From NCBI GenBank assembly GCA_949298505.1, contig CASFWW010000038.1, forward strand, positions 1 to 64,000: DNA of 64,000 nucleotides. The letters run 5' to 3'. The DNA is from Ornithoclostridium sp949298505. GTDB taxonomy: Bacteria; Bacillota; Clostridia; Christensenellales; UBA3700. The translations under genes and the position numbers were made by a program. The notes under the pieces were generated by a model. It was given only the letters and a program-made list of their open reading frames with translations. It did no database searches and had not been told where the DNA came from. Below are positions 23,697-32,996 of this stretch, in pieces; within the stretch, counting starts at the first letter, position 1, and the number at the start of each line of letters is the position of its first letter.

Positions 23697-26600
23697 ATGA
23701 AAAAGAGGTTTGTGATATTGTTTCTGTTTGTCTTTACGGCTATTACGGTTGCGCTTTCGCTTGCTTCGTGCGATATAGTCAAAGACAGCGCTATAGACCT
23801 GTCGGCGGAAAACATAGAGATAAATTTTTTCGAAAAAACGGAATTCGAATACAACGGGTTTGAAATAAGACCCAACCTCTGGGTCATGGACGGCAACGAC
23901 ATAATAGATGAATATTATGACGGCGTGCCCAACGAAAATATAGTCGTAGAGTACAAAGACAATGTTGAGGTAGGCACGGCGACCGTAACGCTAACGCCGG
24001 GCACGAGCGGGAAATACACGGGCAAGGCTGTGGCGCATTTTAAAATCGTCGCTTCTTCTTCAAAAGCGGAGGCTTCGGATTTCGAAAGCCTCAAAGGGTA
24101 TCTTGCGGGCGGCGGATACGGGAATATAACGGTGAGCGCGGATATAACCGTTCCTGAGGGAGAGAGCGTCACCGTCGCAAAAGGCGTATCGGTTGACATG
24201 AACGGTCACGCGCTTATCAACAACGGCATTTTCGAGAACAACGGGGAAATAAACTTCAAAGAATACGGCGAAGGCAATGCGTTTATCAACGGCGGCGCCT
24301 TTAAGAATAACGGGAAGATACTGTTTTACGCGCCTGTGGCGAACGCCGGGGCTTTCGTCAACGACGGCGACCTGGAAAACGCGGGCGAGATTTATTTGAA
24401 CGGCAATAAAGAAGGAGAGCTTTCCGCAGAAAACAACGGCGAGATAAAAAACGGCGGCAACGTATACCTGAATACTTACTCCGACTTTTTCAATTACGGC
24501 GGTTTTGAAAACGCCGGTTACGTCCGCGCGTCGGGCGAAGCGAAATTCTATACGAACAGCGACGTGTCCGGCAACACTTTCATCGGGCTTGTCCGCCGCT
24601 ACCCGATTGAGGAGTTCAAAATATATCTGTCCGACGAAGCCGTAGAATATTGCGGCAGCGAAATAAGACCGGCGATAAATTTCGAAAAGGAAGGTTATCA
24701 CGTAGATTACGGCGACTACGACGCGACTTTTGAAAACAACGTGAACGTCGGCACCGCGACGGTGAAGATCGTCGCGACTAAGGATTCTGACGCGTTCTTC
24801 GGCGAAACAGCGCTGACCTTCGAGATAAAAAAGGGAAGCGTTACCGTAACGGACAGAGAGGGATTTTATTCCGCGATAGTCAACCCCAACTACGAAATGA
24901 TATATCTGAACACGACTGACAAATTCGGCACCTTTTTTAACGAAGGCTTTACCGTGCCGGAAGGGCTGAGTCTGACTATATTTGCCGAGTGCGACGAAGG
25001 ACTCTACGGGAACGTCGTCAACAACGGCGAAATAACGGTGCTGAACGGGCACGGGCTCAGGGTGTACGGCTCGCTTGTGAATAACGGCGAGATATCTTCA
25101 AAGCAGATCGTGAACAGGGGCACGCTCGAAAATAACGGCACGATATCGCTCGGCGGGGGAAAGTCTTATTCCGGAAATATGACTAACGCCGGAGAGATCT
25201 CTGTTGGCGAAGGCGGAACATTTTACGCAGGCGGCGACACGGACGAGATCAAAGAGTTTGTCAACGACGGCAGCGTGACTTCGAAGGGCACCGTATACGT
25301 AAATCATACGCTGACCAATAACGGCACGTTTGAAAACCTCGGAGAACTGTACGTGTTCTCGACGGGAAGCGTGAACGCGACGAAGGCTGTCGAAAACGGC
25401 GGCAACGTATATCTGAATGAAGAGAGCGACGCATTTGTCGGCGGCAGCGTGACGGTGAAAGAGGAGATACAGGCTTCGGACATCGAGATAACCAATCTGC
25501 CTTTTGTTTACGACGGAACCGAAAAGAAAGCGACAGTTCGTATAGCGGGCGGCATTTCAGACAGATACGATATATCCTACTTGAAAGGCGTTACGGAGAT
25601 CAGCCGTCCGGTAAACGCGGGAAGTTATAAGCTTACCGTCACGTTCAGAGAGGACAGCAAGGTCTTCAAAGGAAGCGCTACGGTCGAATTTTCCGTCGGC
25701 AGAGCGGAGACGACCGTGAATTCTTACGAAAATCTCGTCGCCGCGCTTGACAACTATAATTACTGCAAAATGATATGGAATTCCACGAGTATATCCGGAG
25801 ATCTCGAAGTGCCTGAAGGGTACGTTCTCGTCATTCCCGAAGGCGGAGTCATGTACAACAGCAGATATTCGGTCGAAGTGAACGGCAGCGTTGAAAACAA
25901 CGGCGAGTACGTCAATACGCTTGCCACCGCCGCGCTTACCGTAAACGCCGGCGGATCGTTTGCAAACAACGGCAGTTGTTACTTCAACGACGTTGCGCCT
26001 GCCGGGATAAGCGGCGACGGCACGGTATATATAAGGGAAAATATCGCTGAGGCAACCGTTTTGACGCTTTTGAAAACCCAGGTGGTCTACCGCATGGAAA
26101 ACGGCTATCTTAAGACGGAAAAACCCGGTTTTACGATTACCACAGTCGTAGGCGAAACGGTCAACGCAGGAGAGTACAGTTCTGTTTGTTCAAATGATTA
26201 TGAAATATCTACTGGAGGCGATCTTGCAAAGCTGACGGTAAGGGCAAACACGACGTCGACGGAATATTACGGCGAGATAAGTGCGGAATATGCCGTTCTT
26301 CCCGGTAAAACCACTGTTTCTACGTTCCAAGAGCTGAAAGCGGCGCTGGGCAACGTAAAAGATGGCACGCAGCTTTGCAACTTCGGCAAGGTATCGCTGA
26401 CCGCGGATATTGACGTGGAAGGAAACAGGACGGAACAGACGCTTGTAGTGCTTGAGAACGTTACGCTTGTTCTCGGAGACTATGTTCTCGATCTGAGACC
26501 CGACGGTACTTTCGACAAAGACGTATTTCTCGAAAATAACGGCGTTATAGAGATGACCTCTCACAATATCGATTGCAGCAAGACGACAGGCAGCGGTAAG

Positions 26601-26984
26601 TATGTCGGTTACGCTTCGACCGCGTCAGCATTTTCCTCTTTGATGGGGATGGACGAGATCTATCTGACTGCGGATATATCGGAAGAAGTCACCCTGTACG
26701 CAAATACTTCGACAACGGGAACGTGCGTGATAGATACTTGCGGATACGATATCAGAAGAATTACAGTAAAAATGCAGGGAAGAAAAAGCTTTATAGTAAA
26801 ATCTTCCGCGCAGGGAAGCGTTATCGGCGGGGCGCAATATACCGATTGCGGGATTTACTGTCAGGAGATAGACGAAAAAGCGACGCTTACCCTTGTCAAC
26901 CTGACAGTGTACGGCATAGAATACAATTACCCTGCAAGCGAAGAACGCGTTGTCATCGACGTAAGCTGCAACGTGATAAGCTGA
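23697..26984 (+). CDS. Large repeat lipoprotein with alternating Ig-like and beta-solenoid segments
   Basis: 1095 residues; ATG preceded by GGAGG. The N-terminus is a lipoprotein signal (KKRF, hydrophobic core, lipobox LASC with the lipidated cysteine at about residue 23), so it is tethered outside the membrane. Four Ig/MBG-like modules with a Y-(N/D/C)-G start and a G-T-A-T-V or N-A-G-(S/E)-Y strand (about residues 45-118, 310-380, 600-668, 810-868) alternate with asparagine/glycine-rich stretches of short repeats such as VNNGEI, LENNGTI and FVNDGSV (about 120-300, 381-595, 670-800, 870-1095) that look like a right-handed beta-solenoid. Each solenoid opens with a similar lead (TDREGFYSAI, NSYENLVAAL, STFQELKAAL). 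No catalytic motif. Probably binds polysaccharide or host surface; that is inference. Confidence 0.8.
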   Translation: MKKRFVILFLFVFTAITVALSLASCDIVKDSAIDLSAENIEINFFEKTEFEYNGFEIRPNLWVMDGNDIIDEYYDGVPNENIVVEYKDNVEVGTATVTLTPGTSGKYTGKAVAHFKIVASSSKAEASDFESLKGYLAGGGYGNITVSADITVPEGESVTVAKGVSVDMNGHALINNGIFENNGEINFKEYGEGNAFINGGAFKNNGKILFYAPVANAGAFVNDGDLENAGEIYLNGNKEGELSAENNGEIKNGGNVYLNTYSDFFNYGGFENAGYVRASGEAKFYTNSDVSGNTFIGLVRRYPIEEFKIYLSDEAVEYCGSEIRPAINFEKEGYHVDYGDYDATFENNVNVGTATVKIVATKDSDAFFGETALTFEIKKGSVTVTDREGFYSAIVNPNYEMIYLNTTDKFGTFFNEGFTVPEGLSLTIFAECDEGLYGNVVNNGEITVLNGHGLRVYGSLVNNGEISSKQIVNRGTLENNGTISLGGGKSYSGNMTNAGEISVGEGGTFYAGGDTDEIKEFVNDGSVTSKGTVYVNHTLTNNGTFENLGELYVFSTGSVNATKAVENGGNVYLNEESDAFVGGSVTVKEEIQASDIEITNLPFVYDGTEKKATVRIAGGISDRYDISYLKGVTEISRPVNAGSYKLTVTFREDSKVFKGSATVEFSVGRAETTVNSYENLVAALDNYNYCKMIWNSTSISGDLEVPEGYVLVIPEGGVMYNSRYSVEVNGSVENNGEYVNTLATAALTVNAGGSFANNGSCYFNDVAPAGISGDGTVYIRENIAEATVLTLLKTQVVYRMENGYLKTEKPGFTITTVVGETVNAGEYSSVCSNDYEISTGGDLAKLTVRANTTSTEYYGEISAEYAVLPGKTTVSTFQELKAALGNVKDGTQLCNFGKVSLTADIDVEGNRTEQTLVVLENVTLVLGDYVLDLRPDGTFDKDVFLENNGVIEMTSHNIDCSKTTGSGKYVGYASTASAFSSLMGMDEIYLTADISEEVTLYANTSTTGTCVIDTCGYDIRRITVKMQGRKSFIVKSSAQGSVIGGAQYTDCGIYCQEIDEKATLTLVNLTVYGIEYNYPASEERVVIDVSCNVIS

Positions 26985-27019
26985 AAAGCGGCAGATAAAA
27001 GATAACGATCGATAAAACA

Positions 27020-27050
27020 AAAAGCCCTTCGGACAACCGAGGGGCTTTAA
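27020..27050. terminator. Bidirectional terminator between convergent genes
   Basis: AAAGCCCTTCGG / CCGAGGGGCTTT, about 12 bp with ACAA loop, with A-rich sequence before and TTTAA after; serves the lipoprotein gene and the minus-strand ABC genes. Confidence 0.8.
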
Positions 27051-27140
27051 AGTTGACGGTTTTTATCAGTCTTAAAAATTGCGATACGTATAGATTTTTC
27101 AGACTTTTCTTATTCTTTTTCTTAAAGAATGTTGTGCGTT

Positions 27141-28901
27141 TTATACCGGCGCGAACTGGCTGTTGTACAGGTTGTAATAGAAGCCTTTCTTTTCAAGCAG
27201 CTCTTCGTGCGTGCCTTGCTCTATTATGTTGCCGTCGTTCATAACGAGTATAAGGTCGGCTTCTTTTATCGTAGAAAGTCTGTGCGCGACGATAAAACTC
27301 GTTCTGCCTTCCATCATTATTCCGAAAGCCTTCTGTATCTTTATTTCGGTGCGGGTATCGATAGACGACGTCGCTTCGTCAAGTATCAGCATTGGCGGGT
27401 GGGTCAGCATTATCCTGGCTATGCAGAGGAGCTGTTTTTGTCCCTGAGACAGGTTGTCGCCGCCTTCGGATATCACGGTGTCGTAGCCTTTTGACATTTT
27501 GGTTATGAAACCGTGCGCGTTCGCCGCTTTCGCCGCCGCGATTATCTCCTCGTCCGTCGCGTCGCGCTTGCCGTACGAGATGTTTTCCTTGATCGTGCCG
27601 CCGGTCAGCCAGGTTTCCTGCAATACCATGCCGAAGCACTTCCTGAGGCTGTCGCGTTTTACGTCTGTTACCGGGTGAGAGGAGACGAGTATTCTGCCGT
27701 CCGTCACGTCGTAATAGCGCATCAGAAGGTTTATAAGCGTGGTCTTGCCGCAGCCGGTGGGTCCGACGATCGCTATCTTCTGACCGTTTTCAACGGCTAA
27801 GTCGATGTGTTGCAGAAGTATTCTGTCTTCTGTATATCCGAAGCTGACGTCCTGGAGTTTAACGGTGCCGTCGCATTTTTCGATCTCGGGCAGAGCAGAG
27901 TCGTCAGATTCTGTCGGTTCGTCCAGCACGGCGAACACGCGGCGTGCGCTTGCCATTGCCGTCTGAAGTTCCGTGATCACGCCGGTGATCTCGTTGAAAG
28001 GCTTGGTGTACTGGTTGGAGTACATCAGGAACGTGGACAGAAGTCCCGGGGTTATCGCGGCGACTGAAATCCCCGCGCCGGACACCGCAAGAAGCGCGCC
28101 CGTTATTCCGACCGCGGCGTAGACGAGACCGTTTACGAAGCGAGTGCAGGGGTTGCTCATCGCGCTGTAAAACTGCGCTTTGTAGCCGTAGTTGTAGAGC
28201 TCCTGATTTACTTCGGCGTAATATTTGTCGGCGTCGTCGCCGTAGGAGAACGCCTGCACGACCTTTGCGTTGGAGATCATTTCTTCTCCGAAGCCGCTGA
28301 GTTTGCCCTGTACGGTCGCCTGTTTGATGAACATGTCGTGCGTATGTTTTGCTATGAACGCCGCGACGAAAAGCGAAAGCGGGGTGATCAGCACCACGAC
28401 GAGCGCGAGCAGCCAGTTGACGACGAACATGACGACGAGCGTTCCGAGGATAGTGAACACGCCGTTGAGCAGTTGTGAAAAGCCCTGGAGAAGACCTGTC
28501 GAGATCTGTTCGATGTCGTTGCCCATGCGCGTTATCAGGTCTCCGTGAGCGTGCGAGTCGATATATCTGAGCGGAAGTTTGTCAATGTGGTTGAAAAGAT
28601 CCTCTCGCATATCCTTGACCGTGGAGAAGGAAAGTTTGTTCGTGCTCCAGGAAAGAAGCCATTGGAACACGGTCGCAAACGCGATCGTGATGCCGAGGTA
28701 GCCGATATAGCGGAGCACCTGAGAAAAATCCACGTTGTCTTTGCCGACGATGAAGTCGATCGCGTCTCCGATCAGCACGGGCGTCAGCAGAGATGCCGCC
28801 ACGCTTATGAAAGAGGACAGCACTGCGACGATCAGCAGGAAACGGTAAGGTTTCACATATTTCAGAAGGCGTTTTACAAGTTCTTTGGTTTTCATGTTCA
28901 T
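27141..28901 (-). CDS. ABC exporter half-transporter, consensus ATPase subunit
   Basis: 586 residues. N-terminal six-helix membrane domain (about 1-310), then an ATPase domain with Walker A IVGPTGCGKTT (about 380), signature LSQGQKQ, and Walker B LILDEATSS (about 505) with the catalytic glutamate. It forms a heterodimer with the product of the gene just upstream, whose stop overlaps this start by ATGA. AAGGAGG lies 10 nt upstream. Such pairs (LmrCD, BmrCD type) export drugs, lipids or peptides; the substrate is unknown. Confidence 0.92.
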   Translation of the reverse strand: MNMKTKELVKRLLKYVKPYRFLLIVAVLSSFISVAASLLTPVLIGDAIDFIVGKDNVDFSQVLRYIGYLGITIAFATVFQWLLSWSTNKLSFSTVKDMREDLFNHIDKLPLRYIDSHAHGDLITRMGNDIEQISTGLLQGFSQLLNGVFTILGTLVVMFVVNWLLALVVVLITPLSLFVAAFIAKHTHDMFIKQATVQGKLSGFGEEMISNAKVVQAFSYGDDADKYYAEVNQELYNYGYKAQFYSAMSNPCTRFVNGLVYAAVGITGALLAVSGAGISVAAITPGLLSTFLMYSNQYTKPFNEITGVITELQTAMASARRVFAVLDEPTESDDSALPEIEKCDGTVKLQDVSFGYTEDRILLQHIDLAVENGQKIAIVGPTGCGKTTLINLLMRYYDVTDGRILVSSHPVTDVKRDSLRKCFGMVLQETWLTGGTIKENISYGKRDATDEEIIAAAKAANAHGFITKMSKGYDTVISEGGDNLSQGQKQLLCIARIMLTHPPMLILDEATSSIDTRTEIKIQKAFGIMMEGRTSFIVAHRLSTIKEADLILVMNDGNIIEQGTHEELLEKKGFYYNLYNSQFAPV

Positions 28902-30631
28902 CTTGCGTTTTCCTCCTTGCTGACCTGAGAGAGGCAGATTTCGCGGTACACTTCACACGAATCGAAAAGTTGCTGATGAGTGCCGATGCCTTTGACTTCG
29001 CCTTCGTCGAGAACGATTATCTTGTCAGCGTTCTTGATCGAAGTTGCGCGCTGAGACACCCAGAACACGGTGGCGTCGCCTTTTGTTTCGGAGATCGCTT
29101 TTCTGAGCGCGTGATCGGTTGCGAAGTCGAGCGCGCTTGAGCTGTCGTCGAGAACGAGTATCTCCGGCGAGCCGACCAGCGCCCTTGCGATCGTAAGACG
29201 CTGTCTCTGACCGCCGGAAAAGTTGCGACCGTCGCGTTCCACGATCTCGTCAAGTCCTTTCTTCTTTGCGCGCACGAAGTCAGCCGCCTGAGCGATCTCC
29301 AACGCGCGCCAGATCTCTTCGTCGGACGCGTCCTTTTTCGTCCACTGCATATTGCTTCTGATCGTGCCGCTTGCCAGCACCGCCTTCTGCGGAACGTACG
29401 CAACGGTCGTCCTCAGCTGTTCGAGCGGATATTTTCTCACGTCCGTTCCGAAGATCTTCACGCTTCCTTCGCTGACGTCGTAAAATCTTCCGAGGAGGTT
29501 GACGAGGGTGCTTTTGCCGCTGCCGGTACCTCCGATCACGCCTATCGTCTCGCCGCGTTTTACGTCGAGGGTCAGACCGTCGAGCGCGTAATCGCCGTCG
29601 CCGTAGCCGAAATGCACGTTTTCAAAGCTTACCGCAGGCGCGTTTTCGTCGGGGATCACGGTCTCGTTGCCTTCGTCTGTGACAGACGGCTGAGTGTCGA
29701 GGACTTCAAGCACTCTTGAAGCCGATGCCGACGATTTTGTGATGAGTATGACCATATTCGCGACTACGACGAGCGCGAGGGAGATCTGGGTCATGTAGTT
29801 TACGAACGCGATGATCTCTCCCTGGGTCATTTCGCCGCTTTCGACAATTCCGCCGCCGAACCAGAGGATGGCGAGGATAGCGACGTTTATGATAGCGAAA
29901 GTAATGGGGTTGAGAAGGGCGGATATCGCACCCACGATATTGCTCGTCCTTGTCAGATCTTCTGCGGCAGTCTTGAAACGTGCGCGTTCATAATCCTGCT
30001 TCGCAAAAGCTCTGACCACGCGTACGCCTGAGAGATTTTCTCTTGTCACATTGGTAACGGTATCTAGTTTTTTCTGCACAGTCTTGTAGTGCGGCACGGT
30101 GCGCGACATGATCAGATACAGCGCGAGCGCTATCAGCGGAGCCGCGGCGAGGAATACCAGCGCGAGTTTGAGGTTGATTATCATCGCCATGACCGCCGCG
30201 CCGATCACGAGGAAGGGAGCGCGGATAAACAGGCGGATCATCATGGCAACAAGGTTCTGAAGCTGATTCACGTCGGCGGTGAGGCGGTTGATCAGGGTCG
30301 CCGCGCCGAACTTGTCCAGTTCTTTATAAGACAGTTTGTTGACGTGTGAGAACAGATCGTTTCTGAGCAGAGTGCCGTAGCCCTGAGAACACTTGCTTGC
30401 GACGTACTGGCATATCAGCGCGCAGCAAAGCCCGACGACGCCCAGCGTAAGTATGAGAAACCCGCGGAAAAGGATATATCCGGTGCCGGCGTTGTTGTTG
30501 ATGCCTTCGTCGATGACCTGCGCCATGACGAGCGGCACGATCAGCTCGAAGATCGCTTCGAGCAGTTTAAAAAACGGACCCAATATAAGGTGCGCTTTGT
30601 AATTCTTAAGATGAACAGCCAATCTTTTCAT
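28898..30631 (-). CDS. ABC exporter half-transporter, degenerate-site subunit
   Basis: 577 residues, ATG 30631 preceded by GAGAG. Six membrane helices (about 15-300) and an ATPase domain with Walker A GGTGSGKST (about 367) and signature FSGGQRQR. The Walker B ends LVLDDSSSALD (about 497), with aspartate where the catalytic glutamate should be, the hallmark of the non-hydrolysing site in heterodimeric exporters. The next gene supplies the consensus site. A reading from further upstream would add 36 residues without family similarity. Confidence 0.92.
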   Translation of the reverse strand: MKRLAVHLKNYKAHLILGPFFKLLEAIFELIVPLVMAQVIDEGINNNAGTGYILFRGFLILTLGVVGLCCALICQYVASKCSQGYGTLLRNDLFSHVNKLSYKELDKFGAATLINRLTADVNQLQNLVAMMIRLFIRAPFLVIGAAVMAMIINLKLALVFLAAAPLIALALYLIMSRTVPHYKTVQKKLDTVTNVTRENLSGVRVVRAFAKQDYERARFKTAAEDLTRTSNIVGAISALLNPITFAIINVAILAILWFGGGIVESGEMTQGEIIAFVNYMTQISLALVVVANMVILITKSSASASRVLEVLDTQPSVTDEGNETVIPDENAPAVSFENVHFGYGDGDYALDGLTLDVKRGETIGVIGGTGSGKSTLVNLLGRFYDVSEGSVKIFGTDVRKYPLEQLRTTVAYVPQKAVLASGTIRSNMQWTKKDASDEEIWRALEIAQAADFVRAKKKGLDEIVERDGRNFSGGQRQRLTIARALVGSPEILVLDDSSSALDFATDHALRKAISETKGDATVFWVSQRATSIKNADKIIVLDEGEVKGIGTHQQLFDSCEVYREICLSQVSKEENAR

Positions 30632-30646
30632 TTTCACTCTCAAATA

Positions 30647-30675
30647 TTGACAATTTTTTTGTAATAAAATACAAT
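30647..30675 (+). promoter_or_regulatory. Promoter of nadE
   Basis: TTGACA (30647-30652), 17-bp spacer, TACAAT (30670-30675), reading away from the divergent ABC genes and leaving a leader of about 107 nt. Confidence 0.6.
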
Positions 30676-30788
30676 AATAACTGCGTACAGGCGGTTTTCG
30701 ACTACGCGCGTTGCGTGCGCGCGCTTGATCCGACCGCATATACAGTATATATATTTAGATTGCAAAAAGCAATTGTTTGGAGATCGAA

Positions 30789-32711
30789 ATGAAAGACGGT
30801 TTTGTCAAGGTTGCGGCTTACAGTCCTGACGTCAGGGTCGCGGATTGCTCGTATAACGCGGACCGTATCTGCGAAGGCATAGCAAAGGCGTACGGCGACG
30901 GCTGCAAGGTCGTGGTGTTTCCTGAACTCAGCGTATGCGGCTATACGGTGGGAGACCTGGTCCTTCAGGACGCCCTGCTTTCGGCTGTTGAAAAAGCTGT
31001 CGCAAAGATAGTTGATTTCAGCGCGGGGAAGCAGATCTTCTGCGTGGCGGGCGCTCCCGTGGTGATCGCCGGGAAACTTTACAACGCGGCGGTCGCGATA
31101 TACGACGGCGCGATACTGGGCGTCGTGCCCAAGCGTAACGTCCCGTCTTATTCTGAATTTTACGAGGGCAGATACTTTGAGTCCGGAGACAAACTGGACG
31201 ACGTTGAAAAGACTGTGTTCTGTGGCAGGGAAGTCGCAGTATGTTCAAAAGCGGTGTTCAGATGCCGCAATATGCGCGAATTGTGTATAGGTGTGGAGAT
31301 ATGCGAGGATATGTGGATCGCCGGAGGTCCTGCGGACGCGCTTTGCGCGGCGGGAGCGACGTTGATATGCAATCTTTCCGCGAGCGACGAGACGGTGGGC
31401 AAGGACGATTACCGCAGACTGCTTGTCAAGTCCGCTTCAGGCAAATGCAACGCGGCGTACGTTTACTGCGATTGCGGCAGAGGCGAAAGTTCGACCGATC
31501 TGGTTTTTTCCGCCCACGACATCATAGCAGAAAACGGAAGCATACTTGCGGAGAGCAAACCTTTCGGAGACGGTTACGCGGTCAGCGAAGTGGACGTGAA
31601 AAAACTCTCTCAGGAAAGAGTAAAGCAGAATACGACGCCTTCACATCCTCTCAGAGAGATCTGTTTCGATATGGAGCAGACTGAGACCGAACTGACGAGA
31701 AAGGTGGAAAGAACGCCTTTTGTCCCCGAAGGCGAGACTGACAGAGCGGCGAGATGCGAGAGAGTGTTTTCCATTCAGGCGCACGGTCTTGCAAAAAGAA
31801 TGAACCATACGGGGTGCAGACATCTTGTCGTCGGTCTTTCGGGAGGGCTGGACAGCGCGCTCGCGCTTCTTGTAATGTGCAGAGCGGCAGACATAGCCGG
31901 ACTGGACAGAAATTGCATAACCGCGCTGACGATGCCGTGTTTCGGCACGACGAAGCGTACCCGCTCCAATGCCGAAAAACTTGCGAAAGCCCTCGGCGTA
32001 AAATTCGGGAAAGTGGATATAACAAAGTCCGTGCAGAGACATCTTGCGGACATAGGTCACGACGGCGTGACGGGCGACGTTGCGTTTGAAAACGCACAGG
32101 CGAGAGAGCGCACGCAGGTGCTGATGGATTACGCCAACAGGACGGGAGGTCTCGTCGTCGGTACGGGCGATCTTTCTGAACTGGCGCTCGGCTGGGCGAC
32201 TTACAACGGAGACCATATGTCGATGTACGGCGTCAACGGCTCGGTGCCCAAAACTCTGGTGAGACATCTCGTGAGATATTATGCCGAAAACGTTGCGGAC
32301 GCAGCGGCGCGCCGCGTGCTTCTGGACATACTGGACACCCCGGTAAGCCCTGAACTGATACCGGCGAAGGACGGAGAGATAGTGCAGAAGACTGAGGAGA
32401 TCGTAGGACCTTACGAACTTCACGATTTCTTCCTTTACAACATAGTCAGGTGGGGATTCAGCCCGTCAAAGACGTACAGGCTCGCAAAATACGCCTTCAA
32501 AGGCGAGTTTGACGAAAAGACGGTATACAAGTGGCTTTACACGTTCGTTTCGCGTTTCTTCGCTCAGCAGTTCAAGCGTTCGTGTCTTCCGGACGGACCC
32601 AAGGTCGGCAGCGTGGATCTCTCTCCGAGAGGCGGCTGGCGTATGCCTAGCGACGCTTGTAAGGCAGAGTGGATAAAAGACCTTGAAGCCTGCGACCCGT
32701 CGAAAAAATAA
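30789..32711 (+). CDS. nadE: Glutamine-hydrolysing NAD+ synthetase
   Basis: 640 residues from ATG 30789 (GGAG at 30779-30782). Last step of NAD synthesis: amidates nicotinate adenine dinucleotide using ammonia from glutamine. The N-terminal nitrilase-type glutaminase shows its triad: Glu in VVFPELSVCGYT, Lys in VPKRNVPSYSEFYEGRYF, Cys in GVEICEDMW (about residue 170). The C-terminal synthetase has the PP-loop GLSGGLDSALALL (about 352) and VVGTGDLSELALGWATYNGD. The two-domain length fits the long, glutamine-dependent type of Clostridia/Actinobacteria. Monocistronic. Confidence 0.96.
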   Translation: MKDGFVKVAAYSPDVRVADCSYNADRICEGIAKAYGDGCKVVVFPELSVCGYTVGDLVLQDALLSAVEKAVAKIVDFSAGKQIFCVAGAPVVIAGKLYNAAVAIYDGAILGVVPKRNVPSYSEFYEGRYFESGDKLDDVEKTVFCGREVAVCSKAVFRCRNMRELCIGVEICEDMWIAGGPADALCAAGATLICNLSASDETVGKDDYRRLLVKSASGKCNAAYVYCDCGRGESSTDLVFSAHDIIAENGSILAESKPFGDGYAVSEVDVKKLSQERVKQNTTPSHPLREICFDMEQTETELTRKVERTPFVPEGETDRAARCERVFSIQAHGLAKRMNHTGCRHLVVGLSGGLDSALALLVMCRAADIAGLDRNCITALTMPCFGTTKRTRSNAEKLAKALGVKFGKVDITKSVQRHLADIGHDGVTGDVAFENAQARERTQVLMDYANRTGGLVVGTGDLSELALGWATYNGDHMSMYGVNGSVPKTLVRHLVRYYAENVADAAARRVLLDILDTPVSPELIPAKDGEIVQKTEEIVGPYELHDFFLYNIVRWGFSPSKTYRLAKYAFKGEFDEKTVYKWLYTFVSRFFAQQFKRSCLPDGPKVGSVDLSPRGGWRMPSDACKAEWIKDLEACDPSKK

Positions 32712-32748
32712 AAGCTAAAAATCAAACTGTAAACAAGATAGATAAAAT

Positions 32749-32778
32749 ATCCGTCTGCAAGCGCGGGCGGATTTTTTG
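32749..32778 (+). terminator. Terminator of nadE
   Basis: ATCCGTCTGC / GCGGGCGGAT, 10 pairs with two G-U, followed by a T-run. Confidence 0.8.
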
Positions 32779-32808
32779 TATAAAGCAGATGAGTACTGAC
32801 CGCAAGGC

Positions 32809-32923
32809 TTCGCTAAGCGAAACAAGTATCGACGCGCGATAGCGGCTAATGCTCCCCCGTCACAGCCGCGGGTCGGCAATTCGCTAAGTGAAACAAGCAC
32901 CGACACGCGACAGCGACTTATGC
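32809..32923. repeat. Pair of 44-bp imperfect direct repeats
   Basis: Copies at 32809-32852 and 32880-32923 agree at about 36 of 44 positions and share TTCGCTAAG, GAAACAAG and CGCGA blocks. Copy 1 opens with a small palindrome TTCGCT-A-AGCGAA. They lie between two convergent terminators. No coding potential is evident. Confidence 0.6.
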
Positions 32924-32940
32924 CGTCGGTCACACCGACC

Positions 32941-32971
32941 GAAAAAAGCGCGACCCCCGAAGGAGCCGCGC
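32941..32971 (-). terminator. Terminator of the minus-strand lipoprotein gene
   Basis: On the minus strand GCGCGGCTCC / GGGGTCGCGC with a TTCG loop, then T6. Confidence 0.85.
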
Positions 32972-32996
32972 ATAACGTTGTGTTTCTTATTTCAGA

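Noticed and set aside
32749..32996. CRISPR-like array
   Set aside because: Only two diverged 44-bp repeats, a single spacer-sized gap and no cas genes.
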